A DNA stretch of 64,000 nucleotides, taken from contig NC_004193.1 of assembly GCF_000011245.1 (NCBI RefSeq), positions 226,501 through 290,500 of the forward strand, written 5' to 3'. Shown here in pieces: positions 23,669-32,697 of this stretch. The translations under genes and the position numbers were made by a program. The notes below the pieces were generated by a model. It saw nothing but the letters and a program-made list of their open reading frames with translations, made no database searches and was not told the DNA's origin. This DNA comes from Oceanobacillus iheyensis HTE831 (GTDB lineage Bacteria; Bacillota; Bacilli; Bacillales; Amphibacillaceae). Within the stretch, counting starts at the first letter, position 1. Each line of letters begins with the position of its first letter.

Positions 23669-24232
23669 ATGGATCAATTTATCATAGAAAAGATAAAACA
23701 AGTAAAAAAAGGAGATCAATCCGCATTTGCTGAAGTGGTTTCCTTTTACCAAAATAAAATATTTCAGCATTGTTATCGTATGCTTGGTAACAAACATGAA
23801 GCGGAGGACATAGCGCAGGAGGCTTTTATTAGAGCGTATATAAATATCGATTCGTTTGATGAAAAACGCAAATTTTCAACCTGGTTGTATCGTATTGCAA
23901 CGAATCTAACGATTGATCGTATACGAAAGAGAAAGCCAGACTACTATTTAGATGCCGAGGTTAAAGGGACAGAAGGGTTAGATATGTATTCCCAATTGGC
24001 AAGCACAGAACGCCTTCCAGGTGAAGAAGTAGAGAGTAGAGAACTACAACGATATATACACCACGAGATATCACAATTACCAGCAAAGTATCGAAGTATT
24101 ATCATGCTTCGTTATTTAGAGGAATTCTCTTTACAAGAAATAAGTGAAATACTCGACATCCCTTTAGGGACAGTGAAAACGAGAATTCATCGGGGAAGGG
24201 AAGCCTTACGAAAAAGGCTTCGACATGTGTAA
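23669..24232 (+). CDS. sigW: ECF RNA polymerase sigma factor SigW
   Basis: 187 residues from the ATG at 23669, preceded by GGAGG; the upstream in-frame ATG at 23648 would place the start before that site. The length equals B. subtilis SigW. Region 2 is seen at residues 25-90 (HCYRMLGNKHEAEDIAQEAF and STWLYRIATNLTIDRIRKRK), and region 4 at 130-185 (SLQEISEILDIPLGTVKTRI). It directs genes for resistance to antimicrobial peptides and membrane-active compounds. rsiW follows directly, and a SigW-type promoter precedes it. Confidence 0.95.
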   Translation: MDQFIIEKIKQVKKGDQSAFAEVVSFYQNKIFQHCYRMLGNKHEAEDIAQEAFIRAYINIDSFDEKRKFSTWLYRIATNLTIDRIRKRKPDYYLDAEVKGTEGLDMYSQLASTERLPGEEVESRELQRYIHHEISQLPAKYRSIIMLRYLEEFSLQEISEILDIPLGTVKTRIHRGREALRKRLRHV

Positions 24233-24247
24233 AGGAGCGTGTTCGAC

Positions 24248-24889
24248 GTGAGTTGCAGTAAAGATTATTTAAATTTAATGCATATATATTTAGATGGGGA
24301 TATCACAAGAGAAGATGAATCGAAGTTGAGTAGGCATCTAGAAGATTGTGAATCATGTCAAAAACATTTTCATGAACTAAATCGTACGATAACGTTAATG
24401 CGTAGTGCCGAACGAGTAGAAGCACCAGATGGATTTACCGAAAATGTGATGGCGAATCTACCATCGGAGAAGAAGACAGTAAAGTATCGACGTTGGTTCA
24501 AACTTCACCCAATGTGGACAGCTGCTGCTATTTTTCTTGTCTTGATGGCTGGAGGTATGATATCTACTTGGACACATTCCTCTGATCAGCTTGTCGTCTC
24601 TGCTCAAAATGAATTAATTGTTGATGGAGATACGGTGATTGTACCAGCAGGTGTTACTGTTCCAGGTGATGTATTAGTGAAAAATGGCGATTTATTGTTG
24701 TTAGGAACAGTAGATGGGGACGTTACTATTTTTAATGGGAAAATTCTCGACAATGATTCGGAAATGAATGGAGAAGGATTAATGGCCTCAGTCGGAGGAG
24801 TCAATGGTGAGTTAGAGACAATTGATCGAATGTTTGAGTGGATTTGGTACAATATTAAAAACTTCTTCAAAGGTGTATTCTCCTTTTAA
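24248..24889 (+). CDS. rsiW: Anti-sigma-W factor RsiW
   Basis: 213 residues from the GTG at 24248, with AAAGGAG 10 bases before it; the GTG at 24239 adjoins that site. The N-terminal zinc anti-sigma domain has H-x3-C-x2-C (HLEDCESC, residues 30-37), starting like B. subtilis RsiW (MSC...). One transmembrane segment lies at about 87-107. The extracytoplasmic part ends in FFKGVFSF. It holds SigW at the membrane until stepwise proteolysis. Confidence 0.93.
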
Positions 24890-25456
24890 ATGATATATGT
24901 AGGTTAAAATAGTATCTAAGTATCAATATGTATTTAGGTACTATTTTGTTTGGATTTTTATTGTGGTAGGATATTTGTGTGAAATCCCAACGTAGCTGTT
25001 CTGATTACCATTACGGACCGACGACTCGACGGGGATTTTGAGCAGAAATCGGTGGATTTAAACTTTCGAGACGAGAAAATCGTTATTCTATTCACTAAAA
25101 TATTTATGTTATATAGACATACATACTTAATCACTAATGATCTTTGAATTTTTTTCAAACTTGATCTGAAAAGAAATTTTCGTAGGGAAACAAACTCGAG
25201 TTGTTTCTAATTATTTGTATTAATGAGAACTTGATAATTATATAATTGACTGATTTTTAAATAAAATTCCAGATAAATGAATTACTACCCCCAGTAATAA
25301 AAAAGCAAGCTCGAAATCACTTACGCAAGGGTCTAAATGATCTGTTTTATGTTATAATTAATAACGTTCGATACATGAAATTTGTAAAAAAGGAAAAGAA
25401 TGTAAAGTAGGCTTTTTTAGACATAGATAAATTAAACTGGCAAAGGATGTGTGGGC
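24890..25456. other. Non-coding region between rsiW and cdaA
   Basis: This 567-bp gap begins with a terminator hairpin at 24906-24949 (AAAATAGTA/TACTATTTT). A near-perfect palindrome, GAAACAAACTCGAGTTGTTTC, lies around 25187-25207. An extended -10 box TGTTATAAT lies at 25350-25358, 100 bases before cdaA, so cdaA probably has its own promoter here. I see no credible coding sequence in the remaining 250 bases (24950-25190). Confidence 0.5.
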
Positions 25457-26278
25457 ATGCTTGATGGGGGATTTGACATATTAAATCTGTTACGTATTGG
25501 CGTAGATATAGCTCTCGTCTGGTATGTATTATATAAATTAATAATGCTAATCAGAGGCACAAAAGCAATTCAATTATTAAAAGGGATTGCCGTAGTGATT
25601 ATTGTATGGGGAGTGAGTATACTTCTTAACCTCCAAACAATCCAGTTTTTCACAAATCAAATTATTAGTTGGGGACTTATCGTAATTATAATACTTTTCC
25701 AGCCAGAATTAAGGCGAGCGCTCGAGCAACTGGGTAGAGGAAATTTATTTGTTCGAAGTGCTAAGTCGCAAGAAGAGATCATTCAAAATGATATAAATGC
25801 CATTTTACAATCCTGTAATTATATGGCAAAACGAAGAATCGGGGCGCTTATATCGATAGAGAAAGAAACAGGGATTGGTGATTATGCGGAGACAGGGATC
25901 CCGATAAATGGTAAGCTTTCTCATCAGTTACTTACAAATATTTTTACTCCGAATACGCCATTACATGATGGTGCGGTAATTATAAAAGAAGGAGAAATTT
26001 CCGCTGCAGCTTGTTACTTGCCACTATCGGAGAGTCCTTTTATTTCAAAGGAGCTAGGTACGAGACACCGTGCAGCAATGGGAATTAGTGAAGTGACTGA
26101 CGCATTAACGATTGTTGTTTCGGAGGAAACAGGTGCAATCTCGTTTACAAAAAACGGGGAGCTACATCGAGATGTCGATCAAGAAAAATTAGGAGATGTG
26201 TTGGCTACACATTTGTCGTTAGCTCCAAAATCCTCTGAAAGAAAATCGTGGAAACGGAGGACCGATAAAAATGGATAA
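25457..26278 (+). CDS. cdaA: Diadenylate cyclase CdaA
   Basis: 273 residues from the ATG at 25457 (AAAGGA 9 bases before), the same length as B. subtilis CdaA. Three transmembrane segments lie within residues 8-80, followed by the DAC domain with PLHDGAVII (DGA motif) and GTRHRAAMGISE (RHR motif). It makes the second messenger c-di-AMP from two ATP at the membrane. It sits in the conserved cdaA-cdaR-glmM block and overlaps cdaR by 8 bases. Confidence 0.96.
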   Translation: MLDGGFDILNLLRIGVDIALVWYVLYKLIMLIRGTKAIQLLKGIAVVIIVWGVSILLNLQTIQFFTNQIISWGLIVIIILFQPELRRALEQLGRGNLFVRSAKSQEEIIQNDINAILQSCNYMAKRRIGALISIEKETGIGDYAETGIPINGKLSHQLLTNIFTPNTPLHDGAVIIKEGEISAAACYLPLSESPFISKELGTRHRAAMGISEVTDALTIVVSEETGAISFTKNGELHRDVDQEKLGDVLATHLSLAPKSSERKSWKRRTDKNG

Positions 26279-27584
26279 TTGGTTTCGCAGTAAATGGTTT
26301 GTTCGCTTGTTTTCATTAGCTTTTGCGATATTCTTGTATGCGTTTGTAAATGTTTCTGATGATAATGAACCAGGAAATTCAGATTCAACCTACTCAGGTC
26401 TCGGAGAACAATCGGAATTATTAAGTGATGTGCCGGTAGAGATTGAAATTGACCGAGAGAAATATGTAGTAAGTGGTGTTCCTGAAAGTGTTCAAGTTAG
26501 TTTACAAGGTACTTCTGGAAGCGTTACACCATTAGTTCTTCAGCGTAACTTTGAGGTGTTTGTAGATCTTGAAGGTTTAGGGGAAGGAACTCATGTCGTT
26601 GAACTTGAGCATACGATCAATAAAAATGATGTAAAAGTGTATATCGAACCGAAAACGATAGAGGTAACGATAGAAGAACGAGCCTCTGAAGAATTCACGG
26701 TTGTGGCGGATTTTATTAATGAAGACAAAATGGCCAATGGTTTTGAAATGACCGATTCAAGAATAGAACCTTCTACTGTCACAATTACGAGTTCTCGAAG
26801 TGTGATAGATGCGATTGGAACTGTCAAAGTTTATGTGAATCTTGAAGGTGTGGACGGTCCGATTAATAGCCGAGAGCTCCCTGTAAATGTATATGATTTA
26901 CAAGGAAACGAGCTTGATGTACGTCTAGATCCTGAGAATGTACAAGTCTCCGTAGATGTTAATAATCCTAGTAAGACTGTATCATTATCTGTTGCGACAG
27001 CGGGAGAACTACCGGAAGGCTATTCATTAAATTCAATTTCTGCTAATGTAGATGAAGTTGAAATTTATTCAACCAGCAGTCGTCTGGATGAAATTTCCGA
27101 AATTACTACCGAAGAAGTCGACTTATCAGAAATAGACGAATCAGGTACCATCGAAGTGCCATTACAATTACCAGAAGGTGTTTATGCACCAGAAATGGAA
27201 ATGGTAGAAGTAACTGTTGATGTAGAAACGTCGAGAGTATTTGAAAATATTCCGATAGAGGATGAGGGTCTAAGTAGTGGATTGGCTTTTAATTTTCTCG
27301 AACCCTCCTCTGGGGAATTAAATATAACTACATCCGGAGATGCGGCAATTATAAATGAATTATCAATAGAAGATTTTCGGGCATTTATTGAATTGACAGA
27401 TCTAAGTCCTGGGCCACATCAATTGCCTATAACGATTGAGGCTCCTAATGAAGATGGAATCAATGTCTCCACAGAGGTTGAAGAGGTTAGTGTAGAGATT
27501 AGTGGGTCAGAACAAGCTAATCAATCTGAGCAACCAGAACAGCCAGAACAATCTGAGGAAGATGAAGACCAAAATCAAGATTAA
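26271..27584 (+). CDS. cdaR: CdaA regulatory protein CdaR (YbbR repeats)
   Basis: 437 residues. One N-terminal membrane anchor (FVRLFSLAFAIFLYAFV), then four YbbR domains of about 80 residues each (around 50-140, 145-225, 230-310 and 315-405). The tail is short, acidic and Gln/Pro-rich, with EQPEQPEQSEEDED. CdaR binds CdaA and modulates c-di-AMP synthesis from outside the membrane. The start overlaps cdaA and is preceded by GGAGG. Confidence 0.93.
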   Translation: MDNWFRSKWFVRLFSLAFAIFLYAFVNVSDDNEPGNSDSTYSGLGEQSELLSDVPVEIEIDREKYVVSGVPESVQVSLQGTSGSVTPLVLQRNFEVFVDLEGLGEGTHVVELEHTINKNDVKVYIEPKTIEVTIEERASEEFTVVADFINEDKMANGFEMTDSRIEPSTVTITSSRSVIDAIGTVKVYVNLEGVDGPINSRELPVNVYDLQGNELDVRLDPENVQVSVDVNNPSKTVSLSVATAGELPEGYSLNSISANVDEVEIYSTSSRLDEISEITTEEVDLSEIDESGTIEVPLQLPEGVYAPEMEMVEVTVDVETSRVFENIPIEDEGLSSGLAFNFLEPSSGELNITTSGDAAIINELSIEDFRAFIELTDLSPGPHQLPITIEAPNEDGINVSTEVEEVSVEISGSEQANQSEQPEQPEQSEEDEDQNQD

Positions 27585-27621
27585 CTAATGTATGTATTGG
27601 TAACTAAAGGAGAGGTATTAA

Positions 27622-28962
27622 ATGGGTAAATTTTTTGGAACAGATGGCGTGAGAGGAGTAGCAAACGAAGGTCTAACACCTGAGCTTGCATTTAAGCTCG
27701 GACGTTTTGGTGGATATGTACTTACTAAAGATAGTGAAAGACCACGTATATTAATTGGACGAGACACACGTGTTTCTGGACATATGCTAGAAGGTGCTCT
27801 TTTAGCTGGTCTGTTATCCATTGGTGCGGAGGTAATGCGATTAGGAGTCATTTCTACTCCAGGGGTCGCGTATTTGACGAAGGCAACTAGTGCACAAGCT
27901 GGTGTGATGATTTCTGCTTCTCATAATCCAGTAGAAGACAATGGAATTAAATTCTTTGGGCCAGATGGCTTTAAACTAACAGACGCACAAGAAAATGAGA
28001 TTGAATCGCTAATGGAGGGCGAGGATAATTTACCTCGACCAACAGGAGCAGATATCGGGGTTGTCAATGATTACTTTGAAGGCGGACAGAAGTATTTATC
28101 TTATCTTAAAGATACGATTGATAATGACTTCGAAGGAATTCATATTGCGATTGATTGTGCTAACGGCGCAACATCTAGTCTGGCGACGCATCTTTTTGCT
28201 GACCTAGAAGCAGACATTTACTCTATTGGTTCATCTCCAGATGGATTAAATATAAATGATGGTTTTGGATCTACGCATCCAGAGAAACTACAAGAATTCG
28301 TTGTAGAAAAAAATGCAGATATTGGTCTTGCTTTTGATGGAGATGGAGATCGACTTATCGCTGTTGATGAAAAGGGTAATTTAGTTGATGGGGATAAAAT
28401 CATGTTTATCTGTGCTAAGTACATGCATGAGATAGGGATGCTGCGAAAAGATACAGTGGTATCTACAGTAATGAGTAATCTCGGCTTTTACAAAGCGTTA
28501 GAAAATATTGGTCTAAACAGTAATAAGACCTCTGTCGGTGACAGATATGTAATGGAAGAAATGCGCCAAAACGGATATAACTTGGGTGGCGAACAATCTG
28601 GTCATATAATATTCCTAGATTATATTACTACTGGTGACGGTATGTTATCAGCTATTCAACTTGTTAATGTGATGCGTGAAACAGGAAAACCTTTATCCGA
28701 ACTTGCTGATGAAATGGTTGTTTTCCCTCAAGTGTTAAAGAATGTTCGTGTAATGGATAAGAACCAAGCTTTAAGTAGCTCAGTTCTATTAGATGAAGTA
28801 GACGCAGTAGAAAAAGAACTTGGTGAAGATGGTCGCGTGTTAGTTAGACCTTCTGGTACAGAACCATTAGTAAGAGTGATGGTGGAAGCCAAGACAAAAG
28901 AAGAATGTGAACAATATGCTGACCGAATTGTCTCGGTAATTGAACAGCACTTAGGAGCATAG
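27622..28962 (+). CDS. glmM: Phosphoglucosamine mutase
   Basis: 446 residues, full length. The active-site Ser100 is in SASHNP, the metal loop is [10 protein letters not shown], the sugar loop GGEQSGHI and the phosphate loop [12 protein letters not shown]. It converts glucosamine-6-phosphate to glucosamine-1-phosphate for UDP-GlcNAc and peptidoglycan synthesis. GlmM also binds and restrains CdaA in the family. It lies 37 bases after cdaR and is followed by a terminator. Confidence 0.97.
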   Translation: MGKFFGTDGVRGVANEGLTPELAFKLGRFGGYVLTKDSERPRILIGRDTRVSGHMLEGALLAGLLSIGAEVMRLGVISTPGVAYLTKATSAQAGVMISASHNPVEDNGIKFFGPDGFKLTDAQENEIESLMEGEDNLPRPTGADIGVVNDYFEGGQKYLSYLKDTIDNDFEGIHIAIDCANGATSSLATHLFADLEADIYSIGSSPDGLNINDGFGSTHPEKLQEFVVEKNADIGLAFDGDGDRLIAVDEKGNLVDGDKIMFICAKYMHEIGMLRKDTVVSTVMSNLGFYKALENIGLNSNKTSVGDRYVMEEMRQNGYNLGGEQSGHIIFLDYITTGDGMLSAIQLVNVMRETGKPLSELADEMVVFPQVLKNVRVMDKNQALSSSVLLDEVDAVEKELGEDGRVLVRPSGTEPLVRVMVEAKTKEECEQYADRIVSVIEQHLGA

Positions 28963-28965
28963 ATG

Positions 28966-29002
28966 AAAAAGACAGCGGAGAATGAATTCGCTGTCTTTTT
29001 TG
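28966..29002 (+). terminator. Terminator of the cdaA-cdaR-glmM operon
   Basis: AAAAAGACAGCG pairs with CGCTGTCTTTTT, just after the glmM stop, followed by a T run. Confidence 0.8.
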
Positions 29003-29017
29003 TTTTTGGTCTTAGAA

Positions 29018-29726
29018 AACCCCTGGCTATGCCAGGGGTTCCAGAAAGCTTCTAGCGTGGGGTCAAAAAAAGCCTCTCTTCATGGTAAGATAAGGTTGGT
29101 TTCCCGACCACCAAATCTCACCATAGAAGGAGGCGTGTCCAATGAAGGACAAGAATAGTTTAGCACACACGCAATGGAGATGTAAGTATCATTTAGTTTT
29201 TTCCCCAAAATATAGATGGAAAATATAAAAAGAGTATAGGAGAAATTATTAGAGAACTCTGCGAAAGAAAAGATGTTGAAATACACGAAGCAAATGCATG
29301 CAGAGACCACGTCCATATGTTGGTGAGTATACCACCAAAACTGAGTGTATCTCAATTTATGGGTTACTTAAAAGGAAAAAGTAGTTTAATGATCTTTGAC
29401 CGTCACGCCAACTTAAAGTATAGATATGGCAATCGAAAGTTCTGGTGTCGAGGCTACTTTGTAGATACGGTGGGAAGGAATAAAAATCAAATCCAAGAAT
29501 ATATACGAAATCAGCTTAAAGAGGATTATATGAGTGATCAGTTAACTTTATTTGAAGAATTTGATCCGTTCACCGGAAAGAAAAATAAAAAGAAATAAGA
29601 GATTCTTTTAGAATCAGTGAGTGAGTGTGGTGCAGAAGGGGAAACCATTCAGTGGGCCTTTTAGGCCGAGGCCGGCAACAGAGGCTTCCAGCCGCAGAGC
29701 AAACCACCAGTTCACACTGGTGGTTT
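29018..29726 (+). mobile_element. IS200/IS605-family (IS200-type, tnpA only) element, broken
   Basis: The left subterminal hairpin is AACCCCTGGC-TAT-GCCAGGGGTT (29018-29040) and the right one AAACCACCAG-TTCACA-CTGGTGGTTT (29701-29726). Between them lies a Y1 transposase gene disrupted by a frameshift. A long imperfect hairpin at about 29080-29126 (CATGGTAAGAT...ATCTCACCATAG) precedes the transposase ribosome binding site, as in IS200 where such a structure limits translation. There is no tnpB. The exact ends are not certain. A 12-bp direct repeat, TTTGGTCTTAGA, lies just outside both hairpins (29005-29016 and 29730-29741). The element separates glmM from the S9 peptidase gene. Confidence 0.8.
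29142..29598 (+). pseudogene. tnpA: IS200-type TnpA (Y1/HuH transposase), frameshifted
   Basis: The start MKDKNSLAHTQWRCKYHLVF followed by SPKYRW is that of IS200 TnpA, but the frame stops at about 29228. The next frame continues at once with GKYKKSIGEIIRELCERKDV, the HuH motif HVHMLV, SVSQFMGYLKGKSS and the end of the protein, including the region of the catalytic Tyr (Tyr1) in QIQEYIRNQ. Compared with intact relatives a few residues after KYR seem to be missing, so a small deletion probably caused the shift. It is likely inactive. Confidence 0.8.
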
Positions 29727-29856
29727 TGATTTGGTCTTAGATTAAATATCCTACTAGAGGCGGAGGATGGTAGCACCTTTAGACTGTTACGATGTACGCT
29801 CTTCATGATAAAATTAGAAGTATAAAAATAATCAGATAAATAAGAGGTGTAATGAG

Positions 29857-31653
29857 ATGATTGAATTTCCAAAACCAACAGTAGAACAGTTTTTCCGCAC
29901 ATATACCATCAGCCATTTTAATGTTAGTAAAGACGAAAATAAGTTAGTCTTCGCAACAAATATAAATGGAACGATGAATTTATGGGCTATGGATCTAAAG
30001 GAAGGGAGTAAATTCCCTTATCAGTTTGCACAAAAAGGAGAGTCTTCTAACTTTACAGCGTTTGACCCAGAAGGGAAATTTGTATTAACAGATTTTGATA
30101 GTGACGGTGATGAAAATTATCAAATTTATGCACTTCCCTATGAAGGCGGGATTCCTAAACCATTAATCACAGGAAAGCCAGAGGATAAATATTTATTTAG
30201 TCACCTCAGTGAAGATGGGAAACGCGTCTATTATAATACGTCTGTGGATAATCCGTCTTTTTTTAATACACGTGTAAAAGATTTGGAAAATGATTCAGAT
30301 ACATTAATTTATGAAGGTGAGAAAGGGCTCACGCATTTGGCAGTTGTTTCTGAGAATGAAGAGGCTCAAGTCTATATTCGTATGTTTGCAAATACGTATA
30401 ACAATATATTTGTACAAAAGGGTGAGGAGACAGTATTTTTAACTCCAGACCCAGAGAAAGTTCATGTTTCATTTGAGCCGGTATTTACCGACGATAATAC
30501 GGTGTATTTTCTAACTGATTATGATAGTAATTATCAATATATAGCTAAGTTTGATTTAAATACGAAGAAGTTTGAAAAAGTATTCGAGTTAGAAGAAGAA
30601 TCTTTAAGTACGTTGGAATATCATAAAGAAACCAATACATTATATATTGTTTCTGAAAAAGGTGTGGTAGATAAATTATACCAATACAGCTTGGATAACA
30701 AACAATTGATTGAAATGGATACGCCTTTTGAAATTGTAGAGCAATTGAAAGTTATGAAATCTGGAAACGTGTATGTCTTAGGGCGCACAGCAACACTTCC
30801 ATTAAATATTTTTGTCTCAAGTAATGGGAAAGAGTGGGAACAACTTACAACAAACCGAGTGCTTGGAATGGATGAGTCGCAATTAGTTGACCCTGAAGTA
30901 ATTACGTATCCTTCTTTTGATGGAATGGAAATAGAAGCATTGTTCTTTAAGGCAAAACCAGAAAATGCTAATGGATACACGGTATTTTGGCCCCATGGTG
31001 GACCTCAAGCATCTGAACGTAAGTTTTTCCGTGCAATGTTCCAAAGTATTCTCTACCGCGGTTATAATATCTTCGCACCAAACTTCCGTGGAAGTACGGG
31101 CTACGGGTCAGAATTTGTAAAAATGGTGGAAAGAGATTGGGGCTATGGACCACGATTAGACAATGTAGAAGGAGTCAAGTGGTTATTCGATCAAGGTATT
31201 AGCGATCCCGATCATTTATTCTTAGTAGGTGGAAGTTATGGCGGGTACATGGCATTACTTTTACATGGTAGACATCCAGAATATTTTAAAGCGGTTATCG
31301 ATATATTTGGACCAAGTAACTTATTCTCATTTGTGGAGTCCGTACCAGCGGAATGGAAACCGATTATGGACCGTTGGGTAGGAGATCCGGAACGCGACAA
31401 AGAGCGTTTCATTCGAGATTCTCCAGATACGTATTTAGATTCGATGACAAAACCAATGCTGGTGATCCAAGGTGCAAAAGACCCGCGTGTGGTAAAAGCA
31501 GAATCTGATCAAATCGTAGAGAAGTTGAAAGCAAAAGGAAGAGATGTGGAATATTACGTATTAGAAGATGAAGGACATGGATTTTCGAAAAAAGAAAATG
31601 AAATAAAAGTATACACATGGATGCTCGATTTTCTCGATAAGCATCAAGGATAA
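29857..31653 (+). CDS. S9-family (prolyl oligopeptidase type) serine peptidase
   Basis: 598 residues. The N-terminal 330 residues form a seven-bladed beta-propeller (repeats such as FDSDGDENYQIYALPYEGG). The C-terminal part is an alpha/beta hydrolase with the nucleophile Ser in GGSYGGYMALLL, Asp in IQGAKDPRV and His in DEGHGFSKKEN. Such enzymes (dipeptidyl or acylaminoacyl peptidases) cut short peptides in the cytoplasm. No signal peptide is present. It stands between the IS200 remnant and the glmS leader as a single gene with its own terminator. Confidence 0.88.
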   Translation: MIEFPKPTVEQFFRTYTISHFNVSKDENKLVFATNINGTMNLWAMDLKEGSKFPYQFAQKGESSNFTAFDPEGKFVLTDFDSDGDENYQIYALPYEGGIPKPLITGKPEDKYLFSHLSEDGKRVYYNTSVDNPSFFNTRVKDLENDSDTLIYEGEKGLTHLAVVSENEEAQVYIRMFANTYNNIFVQKGEETVFLTPDPEKVHVSFEPVFTDDNTVYFLTDYDSNYQYIAKFDLNTKKFEKVFELEEESLSTLEYHKETNTLYIVSEKGVVDKLYQYSLDNKQLIEMDTPFEIVEQLKVMKSGNVYVLGRTATLPLNIFVSSNGKEWEQLTTNRVLGMDESQLVDPEVITYPSFDGMEIEALFFKAKPENANGYTVFWPHGGPQASERKFFRAMFQSILYRGYNIFAPNFRGSTGYGSEFVKMVERDWGYGPRLDNVEGVKWLFDQGISDPDHLFLVGGSYGGYMALLLHGRHPEYFKAVIDIFGPSNLFSFVESVPAEWKPIMDRWVGDPERDKERFIRDSPDTYLDSMTKPMLVIQGAKDPRVVKAESDQIVEKLKAKGRDVEYYVLEDEGHGFSKKENEIKVYTWMLDFLDKHQG

Positions 31654-31666
31654 AAAATGAACAAAT

Positions 31667-31757
31667 AAGTTGTAGCTAGAAATGTGAGATACCTTTACAG
31701 AACTGGTACTAGGGTTCATTATGAAAGAACCCACATTTCAAAGCTGCAACTTTTTTG
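31667..31757 (+). terminator. Long terminator hairpin after the S9 peptidase gene
   Basis: AAGTTGTAGCT and AGCTGCAACTT enclose GAAATGTG/CACATTTC, and an inner GGGTTC/GAACCC stem closes the structure before a T run. Confidence 0.75.
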
Positions 31758-31813
31758 TTTGAATTACTAGAACCATTTGCCCCAAATCCGGACCCGGAAT
31801 CCGTGATTCCAAA

Positions 31814-32080
31814 ACTAGGAAGGTTCTATTGACCAAAAGAAGAGAGAAATCTGTGAAAAATGGTGAATAGAGAGCTTCTATTGACCAAAAGAAGAGAGAA
31901 AGCCGTAATAAATGGGTAATAGAGCGCTCCTATTGACCAAAACCCGAGAGAATTCCGCGGAAAATGGTGAATAGAGGGCTCCTATTACCCAAAACAAGAG
32001 AGAAATCCGTAAAAAATGGTGAATAGAGCCGTTCTAAAACCCAAATAATCCTTGAAATCAAACAAAATAGGTAATAGAAC
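31814..32080. repeat. Tandem array of 52-bp repeats (array 1)
   Basis: Five degenerate units whose AATAGAG landmarks fall at 31866, 31918, 31970, 32022 and 32073, an exact 52-bp step with one 51-bp step. Each unit carries AATAGAG, then TTCTATT-ACC-AAAA, then GAGAGAAATCCGT and AAAATGGT. The same family forms array 2 at 49486-49857. The period is not a multiple of three and the array lies between genes, so it is non-coding. Confidence 0.9.
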
Positions 32081-32256
32081 ATTTAAAAAAGCTACAATGA
32101 TGAATACTTAATTTTTAACCACAAAAAATATCTTGAAACCGGAGAACCTCATTACGTCCTTTTGGGAGGTTTCTTTATTTACTGGCGTTTCAAGGCATGT
32201 GTCGTAACCTTTACGACATAAATTCATAAACTGGTTGCAGGAAATGAAGAAAACAG

Positions 32257-32286
32257 TTGACCGATTTTCTATCTTTCCGTTAGAAT
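32257..32286 (+). promoter_or_regulatory. Likely glmS promoter
   Basis: TTGACC, an 18-base spacer and TAGAAT. The predicted start near 32293 is about 95 bases before the glmS ribozyme cleavage site. Confidence 0.55.
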
Positions 32287-32385
32287 ATAAAGAGTTCTTG
32301 TTTTTCCTAAGTAATGAAAGTCCGAAAGCAAGGGCAACTATCATGGAAAGGAGCTTTTAGAGCAAATTTTAGGGACTATAATCAA

Positions 32386-32545
32386 AAGCGCCAGGACTAT
32401 TCTTCGGACGGATAGGAAGGATAGTTGACGAGGTAGGAGGTTATCGAATTTTCGGCGGGTGCCTCCCGGCTGTCATCACAGTCGAAACTTTATCACTAAA
32501 ACAGTAGGGTGACCTATTGCACAAAAGGATAAAGAAAGATGTCTT
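32386..32545 (+). ncRNA. glmS ribozyme (glucosamine-6-phosphate activated)
   Basis: The conserved core is clear: the cleavage site before GCGCCAGGACT at 32388, GTTGACGAGGTAGGAGGTTA, TCGAATTTTCGGCGGGTGCC, TCCCGGCTGTCATCACAG, and the distal AGGGTGACCT element. It agrees closely with the B. subtilis glmS ribozyme. On binding glucosamine-6-phosphate it cuts its own mRNA, which lowers glmS expression. The 3' end given is an estimate. About 150 further leader bases separate it from the glmS start. Confidence 0.95.
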
Positions 32546-32697
32546 ATCAAATAATAAAATACACGAGAAAGGGGCAACAAGAGGCCCCTATGTAATAAAG
32601 TTGGTGTTCGCAAGGGTTTTCAAAAAAATTACTCTATTGAACACTCACTTAAAGTCGGTCTTTTTGTCTGCCCCTTTAATTCAAGGAGGACATCGAC

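Noticed and set aside
24950..25200. 66-codon minus-strand frame in the rsiW-cdaA gap
   Set aside because: No convincing ribosome binding site and no recognisable motif; composition is that of random AT-rich sequence.
29640..29726. omegaRNA-like guide region at the right end of the IS200-type element
   Set aside because: No tnpB or remnant of one is present; the hairpin is sufficiently explained as the right subterminal structure for TnpA.
31814..32080. Regular repeats as a CRISPR array (also 49486-49857)
   Set aside because: The whole 52-bp unit is repeated; there are no unique spacers and no cas genes in the window.
32108..32344. 78-codon minus-strand frame before glmS
   Set aside because: No ribosome binding site, and it overlaps the glmS promoter on the other strand.
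32244..32360. 38-codon frame starting MKKTVDRF upstream of the glmS ribozyme
   Set aside because: It covers the probable glmS promoter and has a weak ribosome binding site; it looks fortuitous, although a leader peptide cannot be excluded.
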